Shown here: positions 40,239 through 47,965 of the stretch, piece by piece
Layout: each line of letters opens with the position of its first letter
Numbering within the stretch: position 1 is the first letter of the stretch
NCBI RefSeq assembly: GCF_000282615.1
Contig: NZ_AKIY01000193.1
Coordinates: forward strand, 1 to 47,965
Reading direction: 5' to 3'
Source: Bradyrhizobium sp. YR681
Lineage (GTDB): Bacteria > Pseudomonadota > Alphaproteobacteria > Rhizobiales > Xanthobacteraceae
DNA length: 47,965 nt
Notes under the pieces: model-generated
Seen by the model: only the letters and a program-made list of their open reading frames with translations
Told to the model about the DNA's origin: nothing
Database searches by the model: none
Program-made: the position numbers and the translations under genes

Positions 40239-40369
40239 GTATCACTCCTGTTGTGCCGGCCAGGCCGGCGGTTTCAGGTTCGTGGTCTGGGTCGGATGCG
40301 GCTGGCAACCGCCCTCTCCCTCCCACGGCCTCTTGCTGGCGCGAGACCGAAGCCTCACGCCTCAAACGA

Positions 40370-40924
40370 TCAGACCTTCTCGACCTGACCGAATTCCAGC
40401 TCCACCGGCGTGGCGCGGCCGAAGATCGACACTGCGACCTTCACGCGCGAACGCGCCTCGTCGATTTCCTCGACCACCCCCGAGAACGAGGCGAACGGGC
40501 CGTCGGCCACGCGCACGTTCTCGCCGATCTCGAACGACACCGACGCCTTCGGACGTTCCACGCCCTCCTGCACCTGGTGCAGGATGCGCATGGCCTCGGA
40601 TTCCGAGATCGGCATCGGCTTGTTCTCGGCGCCGAGGAAGCCCGTGACCTTCGGCGTGTTCTTGATCAGATGAAACGCCTCGTCGGTCAGCTTCATCTTC
40701 ACCAGCACATAGCCCGGGAAGAACTTGCGCTCGGCGTCGATCTTGCGGCCCCGGCGCACTTCCGTGACCTTCTCGGTCGGCACCAGCACCAGCTCGAACA
40801 GCTCCTCGAGCCCGCGCTGCTTGGCCTGCTCGCGGATCGATTCGGCGACCTTCTTCTCGAAGTTCGAATAGGCGTGGACGATGTACCAGCGCTTGTCGGA
40901 CAATTGAGCGGTTGCTGTAGCCAT
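40370..40924 (-). CDS. nusG: Transcription termination/antitermination factor NusG
   Basis: A 184-residue protein. NGN domain with RWYIVHAYSNFEKKVAESI near the start and a KOW domain GENVRVADGPFASFSGVVEE (about 126-145). It binds RNA polymerase and couples it to Rho or S10. Its ATG shares one base with the secE stop. Confidence 0.97.
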   Translation of the reverse strand: MATATAQLSDKRWYIVHAYSNFEKKVAESIREQAKQRGLEELFELVLVPTEKVTEVRRGRKIDAERKFFPGYVLVKMKLTDEAFHLIKNTPKVTGFLGAENKPMPISESEAMRILHQVQEGVERPKASVSFEIGENVRVADGPFASFSGVVEEIDEARSRVKVAVSIFGRATPVELEFGQVEKV

Positions 40925-41115
40925 CAGTGAATGCCCAAAAGGAAGGTGATGAGGTAGCGGATGATCTGGTCGGCGGCGAAGAAGAAGATCGAGGCCACGG
41001 CGACCATCACGAACACCATGATGGTGGTGATCGTGGTCTCGCGGCGAGTCGGCCAGGTGACCTTGGCGGTCTCCGAGCGCACTTCCTGCAAGAACTTGAA
41101 CGGGCTGACTGCCAT
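40924..41115 (-). CDS. secE: Preprotein translocase subunit SecE
   Basis: A 63-residue short form with one transmembrane helix (about 30-56) after the conserved amphipathic stretch FLQEVRSETAKVTWPTRRET. It clamps SecY in the inner membrane. The start at MAVSPFKFL is the conserved one; the frame is open 42 codons further up without conservation. Confidence 0.96.
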   Translation of the reverse strand: MAVSPFKFLQEVRSETAKVTWPTRRETTITTIMVFVMVAVASIFFFAADQIIRYLITFLLGIH

Positions 41116-41456
41116 CGTTTGAGGTCCAGCGTCCGTCGACAGACGCAAATGAATTTCAGGGATCCGAACAGCCGCCGTTGGCCCAGCCCTCTGTCTCGAA
41201 GGATGAGCCGGAAACCGGGCTCGATTGTTCGGGGATTTCAAAGCCGCGCCGGAGATCCGCGTCTAACGGGCCGGCTGCGAGTGCGGGGTAGATACTGCGG
41301 ATGGGGCCAAAGGTCAAGGTGTGGGCCGGCCGGGATACAAGTGGCTGGGGCTAACGGACCTGATCCGGATCAAGGGCTTACCCCGTCCCCATCACCCACG
41401 GTCCGAGCTTTCACTCGCCGTTGTCCTGCCACTTATCCTGATTGTCGGGGATTAGC
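41116..41456. other. 341-base spacer between tRNA-Trp and secE
   Basis: No gene. It contains the candidate secE promoter (41289-41317) and a perfect 12-bp palindrome TGATCCGGATCA (41361-41372) upstream of it, which could be a regulator site. I saw no T-run terminator for the tRNA. Confidence 0.6.
41289..41317 (-). promoter_or_regulatory. Promoter of secE-nusG-rplK-rplA
   Basis: Minus strand: TTGACC (5 of 6), exactly 17 bases, TATCTA. The clearest promoter in the window; also fits the rhizobial CTTGAC form. Leader of about 165 bases before secE. Confidence 0.7.
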
Positions 41457-41532
41457 TGGCAGGAGTGGCAGGGCTCGAACCTGCGACCCCCGGTTTTGGA
41501 GACCGGTGCTCTACCAATTGAGCTACACTCCT
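41457..41532 (-). tRNA. trnW: tRNA-Trp (anticodon CCA)
   Basis: 76 bases with a 7-bp acceptor stem AGGAGTG / CACTCCT, D-arm GCTCAATTGGTAGAGC, anticodon loop CTCCAAA with CCA at 41497-41499, T-arm GCAGGTTCGAGCCCTGC, discriminator G and an encoded CCA end. Its place just before secE-nusG is a common bacterial arrangement. Confidence 0.97.
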
Positions 41533-41697
41533 GTGGACCCTCGCGTCGCCACGCGGATCAGGCGCGCTTTCAAGCACAGGGGACGGCTGGTTTGCAAGGA
41601 CGGATTGCAAGGGTGAAGCGCGCTGGCTTCGCTTGTTTGTACCGCTGCTTCTGGGTCACAGTCCCCTCCCGATAATAAAGAGCAACCGGGAGTCCCC

Positions 41698-42918
41698 ATG
41701 ACCGCGACAGCCGCCCCTCGCCCCACGACCGCGCCGAAAACCCCGCCCTTGCCCGAGGCCAGGCCCGAGACGCTGGGCCTGTCGCGGCCCCGCCTCCAGG
41801 CGATGTCGGACGCGTTCAAGCGCGAGATCGACAAGGGAACCATCCCCGGCATCACGGTGCTGGTGGCCCGGCGCGGCCAGGTCGGCTGGTTCGAGGCGCT
41901 CGGCAGGCAGGGCCCGGCCGGCCCGGCGATGGCGCTTGATTCGATCTTCCGGATCTTCTCGATGACCAAGCCGATCGTGTCGGTCGGCATCATGGCCCTG
42001 GTCGAAGACGGCCACCTGCTGCTGGGCGATCCCGTTGCCAAGTTCATCCCGGAATTCGCCGACCAGAAGGTCGGCGTCGTCAGCGGCGGCAAGCTGGAAC
42101 TGGTTCCGCCCAAGCGGCCGATGACGGTGCAGGACCTGCTCCGCCACACCTCGGGTCTCACTTATGAGCACCAGGGCGACGGCCCCGTACACAAGCTCTA
42201 CCAGGAGTCCCGCGTCCGCAGCCGCAAGATCACCAATGCCGAGCATGCCGCTTTGGTGGCGAGCTTCCCCCTCGTCTGCCACCCCGGCGACGAATTCAAC
42301 TACAGCCGCTCCACCGACATCCTTGGCCGCATCATCGAAGTCGTCAGCGGCAAATCGCTCGGCGCCTTCCTGACCGATCGCATCCTCGCACCGCTCCAGA
42401 TGACCGAGACCGGCTTCTCGACCTCGGAGGCCAATGCCAACAGGCTCGCCCAGCCGTTCGAAGCCGATCCCTGGACCGGCGACAAGGTCGCGCTGTTCAA
42501 CATGCTGGAGCAGCCGATCATGGAGTCAGGCGGCGGCGGTCTCGTTTCGACCACGACGGACTATGCCCGCTTCGCGCTGATGCTGCGCAATGGTGGCACG
42601 CTCGACGGCAACAGGATCATCGGCCGCAAGACGCTGGAGCTGATGGCTTCCGATCACCTCGGGCCGCACGTTGTGACCAACGGCACGCTGCTCTCGCCCG
42701 GCCACGGCTTTGGCCTCGGCTTCGCCGTCCGCCGCGAGGCTGGCATCGCGCCGTTCCCCGGCAGCGTCGGCCAGTATTTCTGGAGCGGCATTGCCGGGAC
42801 GTTCTTCTGGATCGATCCGAAGGAGGATCTGTTCACGGTGTTCATGAGCCAGGGCCCCGGCCAGCGCGATTTTACCCGGACGCTGGTGCGGGATCTGGTT
42901 TACGCGGCGGTGGAGTAG
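41698..42918 (+). CDS. Serine hydrolase of the class C beta-lactamase / esterase family
   Basis: A 406-residue protein with the active-site SMTK motif at 88-91 and a tyrosine motif YSR at 202-204. These are typical of cytoplasmic esterases and D-aminopeptidase-like enzymes of the beta-lactamase fold. No signal peptide, so a periplasmic penicillinase role is unlikely. The ATG has GGGAG at about 6 bases. It converges on the AI-2E-family gene with only 5 bases between stops. Substrate unknown. Confidence 0.88.
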   Translation: MTATAAPRPTTAPKTPPLPEARPETLGLSRPRLQAMSDAFKREIDKGTIPGITVLVARRGQVGWFEALGRQGPAGPAMALDSIFRIFSMTKPIVSVGIMALVEDGHLLLGDPVAKFIPEFADQKVGVVSGGKLELVPPKRPMTVQDLLRHTSGLTYEHQGDGPVHKLYQESRVRSRKITNAEHAALVASFPLVCHPGDEFNYSRSTDILGRIIEVVSGKSLGAFLTDRILAPLQMTETGFSTSEANANRLAQPFEADPWTGDKVALFNMLEQPIMESGGGGLVSTTTDYARFALMLRNGGTLDGNRIIGRKTLELMASDHLGPHVVTNGTLLSPGHGFGLGFAVRREAGIAPFPGSVGQYFWSGIAGTFFWIDPKEDLFTVFMSQGPGQRDFTRTLVRDLVYAAVE

Positions 42919-42923
42919 CCTTC

Positions 42924-44888
42924 TCAGGCACGCGCCAACAAGCCAGGCTCCGCGGCAGAGGGCGCGGTGCCCTCCTGGCCCTGCGCCATGGCAACGACGA
43001 TTTGCGCCGCCTCGCGCAACGAGGTGGCAAACAGATCGGCCTTCGCCGTCTCCCGCAGCTCGTCGATGTTCACGACACCCTCCGCCCAGCATCCGACCAT
43101 GATGGCCGCCTGCGGCAGCTTGCGGCGCAGCCGGCGCACCGCGTAGCGCAAATGCGCGGGGCTCGTGATGCCGATATAGCTCAGGCAGACCAAGGCCACG
43201 CCTGACGTCTCGAGGCGGAAGATGTTGGCGGTCGACAACGCTTCCGGTCCTTCGACACGGCTGCCGACGCCATGGGCGCGGCAGAGCTGCGCGAGCATGA
43301 TGGCCCCGGCCTCGTCGAGCTTGGTCCGGCCTCCAATGCAGAGCACGGCATTTTCGCCGCGAAAGCGTTCCGCGAGGACGGCAGCGTCGAGCACAGGAAT
43401 GTCCGGCCGGTCCGTGGCCGGCGCGACCGCTTCGACGGCATCGACGGCTTCGGCGTCCAAGGTCCGCTCATTTCCGGCGGGACGGCCATCCTCCTGATCC
43501 GAGAGATCTTCGACAAATTCAACCACGGTATCGCGGATGCGCACGAGCCGCGTCTGGTCCAGCGCCGCGCGGTCGAGGTCCGACTGGGCCAGCTGCATGC
43601 CCTTGATCGCGACCTCATCGTAATAGGCCGCGAGCGATCGCTCCTTGAGGAACTGCTCGGCCTTCTCGGCGGCTTCGGTCGGGTCGCCCGCCAGCATGCG
43701 CTGATAGAAGATTTCGGGAGGCGACAGCGCCGGGCGATCGCCGAACATGACGTCAAGAAAGGACAGCCTTTCGACGTGGCGGCCGAGCACGACCAGACAC
43801 ACGGTGAGCGGCGTTGCGAGCACAAGCCCGATCGGTCCCCACAGCGCCGTCCAGAACGTCGCCGAGACGACGACCGCCACGGGCGACAGGCCCGTCGTGC
43901 GGCCGTACAACAGCGGTTCGACGACCTGCCCGACCAGCGGTTCGATGACGAAGAACAGCGCTGCGGTCCAGGCCAGCATCCACCAGCCCGGATCGACCGC
44001 CACGGCGAGCGCGAGCGGAAATGCCGCCGCGATGATCGAACCGATATACGGCACAAAGCGCAGCACGGCTGCCAGAATGCCCCACAGCGCGGCGCTGGGA
44101 ATCCCGATCAGCCACAGGCCGGTGCCGATCAGCACGCCGAAGCCCGTGTTGAGCATGAGCTGGTTGAGGAAGAGCCGACTCAAGCGCGCCGCGGCGTCGT
44201 CGAGTGCAGCAGTCGTGCGTTGCAGATCGTGCGAGCCCGCCAGCCTGATCAGACGATTTCGAAGATCCTCGCGCTGAATCAGGATGAAGATCACGAAGAT
44301 GACGATGATCCCGGTCGTTGCCAGCGGCGACACCAAGGGGGCGATCAGCGAGCGCAGGCTCTCCAGCGCGCCGGGATCGGGCTGCAAGACCTCCACCGGG
44401 ACCGGCTTGACGCCGGGGGTGGGCGTGCCGGAGGTCAGCGGATTGGCGGGCGCAACCGATTTGGGCTTGTCCAGCTCCTTGCCGAGGTCCTGAAGCATCC
44501 CGGCGGCGCGCTCCAGTGTGGAACTGCCGCCGGCGACGCCGCGCACCGACTGGATCTTGGAGAGAATCGTGACCTGGTACTTCGGCAGATCGCCGGCGAG
44601 GCCGTTGAGCTGCGTCGCGATCACGCTTCCCAAGGCGAAAATGATGGCGAAGGCAAACAGCACGACGCCGACCACGGCCAGCGCGCGTGGCGCGTGAAGA
44701 CGCTGCATCAACCTGACGGGAGCTGCGAGCACGAAGCTCAGCAGGATGGCGAGCGCGACGGGAACGAAGATTTCCCGTCCCAGATAGAGAGCCGAGACGA
44801 TGATAATGCTGAGGATCGCCGCCCCTACCGTGACAACCATTGCGGAGACGTCGTCGGGAGATTGCGGCTTGATCACCGTGGGGATCAT
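42924..44888 (-). CDS. AI-2E / PerM-family membrane protein with C-terminal Rossmann-like extension
   Basis: A 654-residue protein. Residues 1 to about 390 show the PerM pattern: paired N-terminal helices (about 15-55), a helix near 75-95, a periplasmic-type segment rich in Pro/Gly, then further helices from about 185 to 370 with TPLTVCLVVLGRHV. Such proteins are trimers to pentamers thought to export small molecules or ions. Residues about 400-500 are soluble. About 510-640 resembles a B12-binding-type Rossmann fold (AVLCIGGRTKLDEAGA, VALVCLSYIGITSPAHLRYA), but the DxHxxG cobalamin motif is missing. Cargo unknown. Confidence 0.87.
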   Translation of the reverse strand: MIPTVIKPQSPDDVSAMVVTVGAAILSIIIVSALYLGREIFVPVALAILLSFVLAAPVRLMQRLHAPRALAVVGVVLFAFAIIFALGSVIATQLNGLAGDLPKYQVTILSKIQSVRGVAGGSSTLERAAGMLQDLGKELDKPKSVAPANPLTSGTPTPGVKPVPVEVLQPDPGALESLRSLIAPLVSPLATTGIIVIFVIFILIQREDLRNRLIRLAGSHDLQRTTAALDDAAARLSRLFLNQLMLNTGFGVLIGTGLWLIGIPSAALWGILAAVLRFVPYIGSIIAAAFPLALAVAVDPGWWMLAWTAALFFVIEPLVGQVVEPLLYGRTTGLSPVAVVVSATFWTALWGPIGLVLATPLTVCLVVLGRHVERLSFLDVMFGDRPALSPPEIFYQRMLAGDPTEAAEKAEQFLKERSLAAYYDEVAIKGMQLAQSDLDRAALDQTRLVRIRDTVVEFVEDLSDQEDGRPAGNERTLDAEAVDAVEAVAPATDRPDIPVLDAAVLAERFRGENAVLCIGGRTKLDEAGAIMLAQLCRAHGVGSRVEGPEALSTANIFRLETSGVALVCLSYIGITSPAHLRYAVRRLRRKLPQAAIMVGCWAEGVVNIDELRETAKADLFATSLREAAQIVVAMAQGQEGTAPSAAEPGLLARA

Positions 44889-44955
44889 CTATCTCGCTTT
44901 TCGCCCTCGTCTGCCATATCGGTCGACGATGAATGCGCGGGGCTAACGAGCCGGA

Positions 44956-44996
44956 AAGTGGTTGGTTCCTCGCCGTAGCGGCTCACCCAACCACTT
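44956..44996 (-). terminator. Terminator-like hairpin after the SDR gene
   Basis: 10-bp perfect arms AAGTGGTTGG / CCAACCACTT, with an inner GCCG / CGGC stem in the loop; 19 bases past the SDR stop. Followed in the minus direction by only a short TTT, so termination strength is uncertain. Confidence 0.5.
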
Positions 44997-45014
44997 CCCT
45001 TGGGCGGGAGCGCC

Positions 45015-45782
45015 TCAACTGATCGTCGCGCCGCCGTCGATCACCATGGTCTGGCCGGTCATGAAGTCGCCCGCCTTCGAACCCAGGAACACCGCTGCGC
45101 CCGCGATCTCGTCGGGGATGCCGATGCGCAGCAGCGGCGAGCGCGAGGTCGAGGCTTTCAAATTCTCCGGATTGTCCCACAGCGCCTTGGCAAAATCGGT
45201 CTTGATCAGGCCCGGCGCGATGCAGTTCACGCGGATATTGTGCTTGCCGTATTCGCAAGCAAGGTTGCGCGCGAGCTGCATGTCGGCGGCCTTCGAGATC
45301 GCGTAGGCGCCGAGGATGGTCGAGCCCTTGAGGCCGCCGATCGAGGAGACGATGATGACCGAGCCGTCCTTGCGCTCGATCATCTGCGGCACCACCATCG
45401 AGATCAGCCAATTGTTGGCGACGATGTTGTTGTCCAGAATCTTCCTGAACTGATCGTCGGAGATGCCGGCGAGCGGACCGTAATACGGGTTCGAGGCGGC
45501 GTTGCAGACCAGCACGTCGATCTTGCCGAAAGCGCGATTGCTCTCGTCGATCAGGTTTTGCAGATTCTCTTTCGACGAGATGTTGGCGGCGATCGCGACC
45601 GCGGTGCCCTTGCCGAACATGTCGTTGATGCCCTGGGCGACCTGGTCACAGACGTCTGCCTTGCGCGAGGAGATCACGACCTTGGCGCCGTGCTCGGCCA
45701 TGCGCTCGGCGATCGCAAGCCCGATGCCGCGCGTCGATCCCGTGATGACGGCGACTTTCCCCTTCATGTCGAACAAGGTCAT
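45015..45782 (-). CDS. Short-chain dehydrogenase/reductase
   Basis: A 255-residue classical SDR. TGSTRGIGLAIAE cofactor motif (15-27), NAASNPYYG (about 95), catalytic Ser in VSSIGG and YAISK (Tyr-Lys pair about 158-162), ending MVIDGGATIS. The Arg after the first Ser of the glycine motif favours NADPH. 84 bases after the histidine phosphatase gene and possibly in one transcript with it. Substrate not predictable. Confidence 0.92.
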   Translation of the reverse strand: MTLFDMKGKVAVITGSTRGIGLAIAERMAEHGAKVVISSRKADVCDQVAQGINDMFGKGTAVAIAANISSKENLQNLIDESNRAFGKIDVLVCNAASNPYYGPLAGISDDQFRKILDNNIVANNWLISMVVPQMIERKDGSVIIVSSIGGLKGSTILGAYAISKAADMQLARNLACEYGKHNIRVNCIAPGLIKTDFAKALWDNPENLKASTSRSPLLRIGIPDEIAGAAVFLGSKAGDFMTGQTMVIDGGATIS

Positions 45783-45866
45783 GCTTCTCTCCCAGAGTTA
45801 TGATTTGCAGAGTGCGATTATTGTTGGCCTGAAACTTACGCCGCGCCCGCGCGACCGGGCAATTGC

Positions 45867-46565
45867 TCAGGCGAGCTTCTTGACTTCCGGACCCGACGGC
45901 TGATGCATCTCCGCGTGCGCGTCATCGGCGATCCACGGCTGCTGGTTCACCATCGGCAATCGCCAGACCGAGCGTTCGGGGCTCGAGAAATAGTCGAGCC
46001 GCGTGATCGAGCAATTGTCGATGTCGAACGACAGCGCCCTCTCCACCTGGCCGTCGAGCGCAAGCCCGATTGCGGCCTTGATGGTGCCGCCATGCGCGAC
46101 CGCAATGATGTCCTGCCCGCCCGCCTCGCTGTTGATACGCTCGACGGTGCGGCGCGTGCGATTGTAGAGATCCATGAAACTCTCGCCGCCGGGCGCGGGC
46201 TCGTTGATGTCGGCGAACCAGCTCGATCCAACGGGGCGACTCGCGATGAACTGGGCGCGGTTCATGCCCTGCCATCGCCCGAGATTCTGCTCGGCGAGAT
46301 CTGCTTCCCATGGCATCGACGCAGGCTTCGGGTACCCGGCCGCCCAGATCGCTTCCGCGGTCTGGTGCGTGCGCATCAGATTGCTCGAATACCAGACCGC
46401 CTTGCGTGGCAGCACCTTGGCAACAGCATTGAAGACGTAGGTGTCGCTGGTGTCGCAGGGGAGATCGCTCTGGCCGTAGATGTTGCCGCCGTCATTGCGC
46501 ACCGGCGCATGACGGACCCACCACCAGCGCGTCGTGATCACGTTCGGCTTGTCTGCGGATGCCAT
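45867..46565 (-). CDS. Histidine phosphatase family protein (phosphoglycerate-mutase-like)
   Basis: A 232-residue cytosolic protein. Catalytic RHA at 18-20 (VRHAPV), the second arginine in SSNLMRTHQTAEA (60-72), and HGG with His158 in IAVAHGGTIKAA. I start it at MASADKPNVITTRWWW, with GGAAGGG upstream; the longer open frame continues through the divergent SDR gene and is not real. Similar proteins include CobC-type phosphatases; the substrate here is unknown. Divergent from the SDR at 46699. Confidence 0.9.
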   Translation of the reverse strand: MASADKPNVITTRWWWVRHAPVRNDGGNIYGQSDLPCDTSDTYVFNAVAKVLPRKAVWYSSNLMRTHQTAEAIWAAGYPKPASMPWEADLAEQNLGRWQGMNRAQFIASRPVGSSWFADINEPAPGGESFMDLYNRTRRTVERINSEAGGQDIIAVAHGGTIKAAIGLALDGQVERALSFDIDNCSITRLDYFSSPERSVWRLPMVNQQPWIADDAHAEMHQPSGPEVKKLA

Positions 46566-46612
46566 CGAAACCCTTCCATCCCGTGTGATGTCGCTGTACG
46601 TCAGGTGTGAAT

Positions 46613-46626
46613 GTGTCTCAAGACAC
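46613..46626. promoter_or_regulatory. Palindrome in divergent promoter region, candidate operator
   Basis: GTGTCT-CA-AGACAC, perfect 6-bp arms, in the 133-base space between the histidine phosphatase and the divergent SDR. TetR-type operators often look like this. Next to it is a direct repeat GTTTGAAAT (46633-46653). No regulator gene is in the window. Confidence 0.45.
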
Positions 46627-46698
46627 TTTACCGTTTGAAATCTTGTTTGAAATTCCGTCGCGCGGCAAGCGTCGCGTGCGAAGCAAAGGGAGAAACGC

Positions 46699-47484
46699 AT
46701 GGGCCGTCTGCAAGGCAAATCCGTCATCATCACCGGCGCCAGCAGCGGCATCGGCCGTGCGGCAGCACTGCTCTTCACCAGGGAAGGCGCAAAGCTCATC
46801 GCGGTCGATCGCACCGAGGCGGTGAAGGAGACGGTCGACGAGGTGAAGAAGGCCGGCGGTGTCGCAGAAGCCATGATCGCGGATGCGGGCTCCCAAACCG
46901 ACGTCATTGCGGTGATCGACAAGGCGGTGAAGACGCATGGCCGGCTCGATGTGATCTGGGCCAATGCCGGCGTCTCCGGCGGGCTGGTGCCGCTCGGCGA
47001 GCAGACGGTGGAGCACTGGCAGGAGGTCTTGCGCGTCAATCTGATCGGCCCGTTCCTCGCGGTGAAGCACGCGATGCCGCACATGGTGAAGCAGCAATCC
47101 GGCGCGATCGTGCTGACGGCGTCCGTCGCAGGCCTCAAGGCCGGCGCCAGCGGACATCCCTACGCGGCGAGCAAGGCCGGCGTGATCTCGCTGGTGCAGA
47201 CCACGGCCTATTCGCTGACCGGCACCGGCGTGCGCATCAACGCGGTATGCCCGGGCCTGATCGAAACCGGCATGACCAAGCCGATCTTCGACCGCGCCAA
47301 GGAGCGCGGCACCCAGGACAAGATCGGCCAGCTCAATCCGCTCAAGCGTCCCGGCCAGCCGCACGAGCTCGCCGCGATGGGATTGTTTCTGGCGAGCGAC
47401 GAGGCCTCGTATGTGAATGGGCAAGCGTTCCCGGTGGACGGCGGCCTGACGGCGTCGATGCCCTATACGGGCAAGCCGGTTTAG
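46699..47484 (+). CDS. Short-chain dehydrogenase/reductase
   Basis: A 261-residue classical SDR: TGASSGIGRAAAL (12-24), WANAGVSGG (about 90), LTASVAG and YAASKAG catalytic segments, ending in PVDGGLTASMPYTGKPV. GGGAG precedes the ATG by 6 bases. The Asp at the end of beta2 (AVDRTE) favours NAD(H). Substrate unknown. Divergent from the histidine phosphatase. Confidence 0.92.
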   Translation: MGRLQGKSVIITGASSGIGRAAALLFTREGAKLIAVDRTEAVKETVDEVKKAGGVAEAMIADAGSQTDVIAVIDKAVKTHGRLDVIWANAGVSGGLVPLGEQTVEHWQEVLRVNLIGPFLAVKHAMPHMVKQQSGAIVLTASVAGLKAGASGHPYAASKAGVISLVQTTAYSLTGTGVRINAVCPGLIETGMTKPIFDRAKERGTQDKIGQLNPLKRPGQPHELAAMGLFLASDEASYVNGQAFPVDGGLTASMPYTGKPV

Positions 47485-47490
47485 CATCGT

Positions 47491-47646
47491 TCTCGTGTCC
47501 CGGACGCGACGCAGCGCGTAGCGGTGCGGCACGCAGTGACGCTCCGCAGAGCCGGGACCCAGCCGGCCGCGCGACTTGCTGCGACATGGGCCCCGGCTCT
47601 GCAGCGCACCGCTGAAGAAGCGCTGCGCTGCGTCCGGGGCACGAGA
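47491..47646. repeat. Long imperfect palindromic element
   Basis: Outer arms TCTCGTGTCCCGGACGC (47491-47507) and GCGTCCGGGGCACGAGA (47630-47646) differ at one base. Inner arms CGCAGAGCCGGGACCC (47545-47560) and GGGCCCCGGCTCTGC (47588-47602) also pair with few mismatches. The middle arms around GCAGCGC pair imperfectly. Likely a dispersed non-coding element. Confidence 0.7.
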
Positions 47647-47677
47647 GCGCGGTTTTTTGTGCGCACCTGTCTCAACA

Positions 47678-47759
47678 CCGTCATTGCGAGCGCAGCGAAG
47701 CAATCCAGAGTCCCTCCGCGGAAAGGTTCTGGATTGCTTCGCTGCGCTCGCAATGACGG
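47678..47759. repeat. Perfect 32-bp inverted repeat (REP-like)
   Basis: The left arm 47678-47709 begins CCGTCATTGCGAGCGCAGCG and is the exact reverse complement of 47728-47759; the loop is 18 bases. The arm matches a repeat I recall as very common between genes in Bradyrhizobium (recollection, not a search). It may act as a bidirectional transcript end. Confidence 0.88.
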
Positions 47760-47891
47760 AATGTGTGGGGGCAGCGTCGCTCCTCCAATTCGCAGTTCAA
47801 TCGCAGACACACCCTCGCATCCTCGCGGCGCATTTCGCCCGAGCTTTGCTCGTCTTCTCACCCCCTCATGAAAGAGGGCGCAGGGAAGGCC

Positions 47892-47909
47892 GGGAGCCGG
47901 CTGGCTCCC
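47892..47909. repeat. Short perfect palindrome near the right edge
   Basis: GGGAGCC-GGCT-GGCTCCC with 7-bp arms, preceded by AGAGGGCGCAGGGAAGGCC. Probably part of another dispersed intergenic repeat; the window ends before its limit can be judged. Confidence 0.55.
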
Positions 47910-47965
47910 ATTGTCCGCCATGCCACGAGCAGATTGCGCTACATTGCACAGCGGGTAACAGGGCA

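Larger units (their letters stand above)
47485..47965. other. Gene-free, repeat-rich right end
   Basis: No credible CDS. It holds an imperfect long palindrome (47491-47646), a perfect 32-bp inverted repeat (47678-47759) and a short perfect palindrome GGGAGCC / GGCTCCC (47892-47909) following CTCATGAAAGAGGGCGCAGGG. Open frames here run through repeats and lack any conserved feature. Confidence 0.75.

Noticed and set aside
41533..41697. Promoter for tRNA-Trp
   Set aside because: TTGCAA and TTGAAA boxes are present but no properly spaced -10 box could be found, so none is reported.
45867..47138. A 423-codon histidine phosphatase
   Set aside because: The added N-terminal part is antisense to the convincing SDR at 46699 and is Ser/Thr/Ala-rich with no family similarity.
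47491..47759. CRISPR array
   Set aside because: The repeats are inverted, not regularly spaced direct repeats, and there are no spacers or cas genes.
47481..47921. Open frames of 115-146 codons in the right-end region, both strands
   Set aside because: They run through inverted repeats, have no ribosome binding site or known motif, and have repeat-derived composition.

Overview
The window is a GC-rich alphaproteobacterial chromosome segment. It carries almost the whole ribosomal-protein / RNA-polymerase supercluster on the minus strand. Gene order, protein lengths, the short adenylate kinase, the 63-residue SecE and long inverted repeats beginning CCGTCATTGCGAGCG at the right end all fit Bradyrhizobium or a close relative. 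The genus is an inference from recollection, not from a search.

Read in the direction of transcription (right to left), the core is: tRNA-Trp(CCA), secE-nusG, rplK-rplA, then rplJ-rplL, rpoB-rpoC, the str operon (rpsL-rpsG-fusA-tuf), S10 (rpsJ to rpsQ), spc (rplN to secY) and alpha (adk-rpsM-rpsK-rpoA-rplQ). The last gene, rplQ, is followed by a strong intrinsic terminator. Many junctions are ATGA or TGATG overlaps. Candidate sigma-70 promoters are placed before secE, rplJ, rpsL, secY and rpsM. Candidate RNA elements are an L10-type leader before rplJ and hairpins before rpoB, rpsL and secY.

This conserved array departs from the usual order in four places. (1) Between rplA and rplJ sits a D-2-hydroxyacid dehydrogenase, framed by the rplKA terminator and the rplJ promoter. 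(2) Between rpoC and rpsL lies an island of about 6 kb: a flavin-dependent oxidoreductase (+ strand), an ABC exporter with very acidic ends, and a fused FAD amine-oxidase / SAM-methyltransferase protein. Together they look like a small-molecule modification and export cassette. (3) Between secY and adk sits a second SecY-like gene, joined by 4-base overlaps on both sides. It appears to lack the plug segment and the invariant loop arginine. (4) adk carries a C-terminal extension of about 97 residues rich in Lys and Ala, like histone H1.

The flanks are ordinary accessory metabolism. On the left are the start of a short-chain dehydrogenase and a diheme cytochrome c. On the right are a class-C-type serine hydrolase, an AI-2E-family membrane protein with a C-terminal Rossmann-like extension, two short-chain dehydrogenases and a histidine phosphatase. 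The window ends in a 480-base gene-free stretch packed with palindromic repeats.

The best candidates for something undescribed are the plug-less SecY paralogue embedded in the spc/alpha junction and the redox-methyltransferase-exporter island between rpoC and rpsL.
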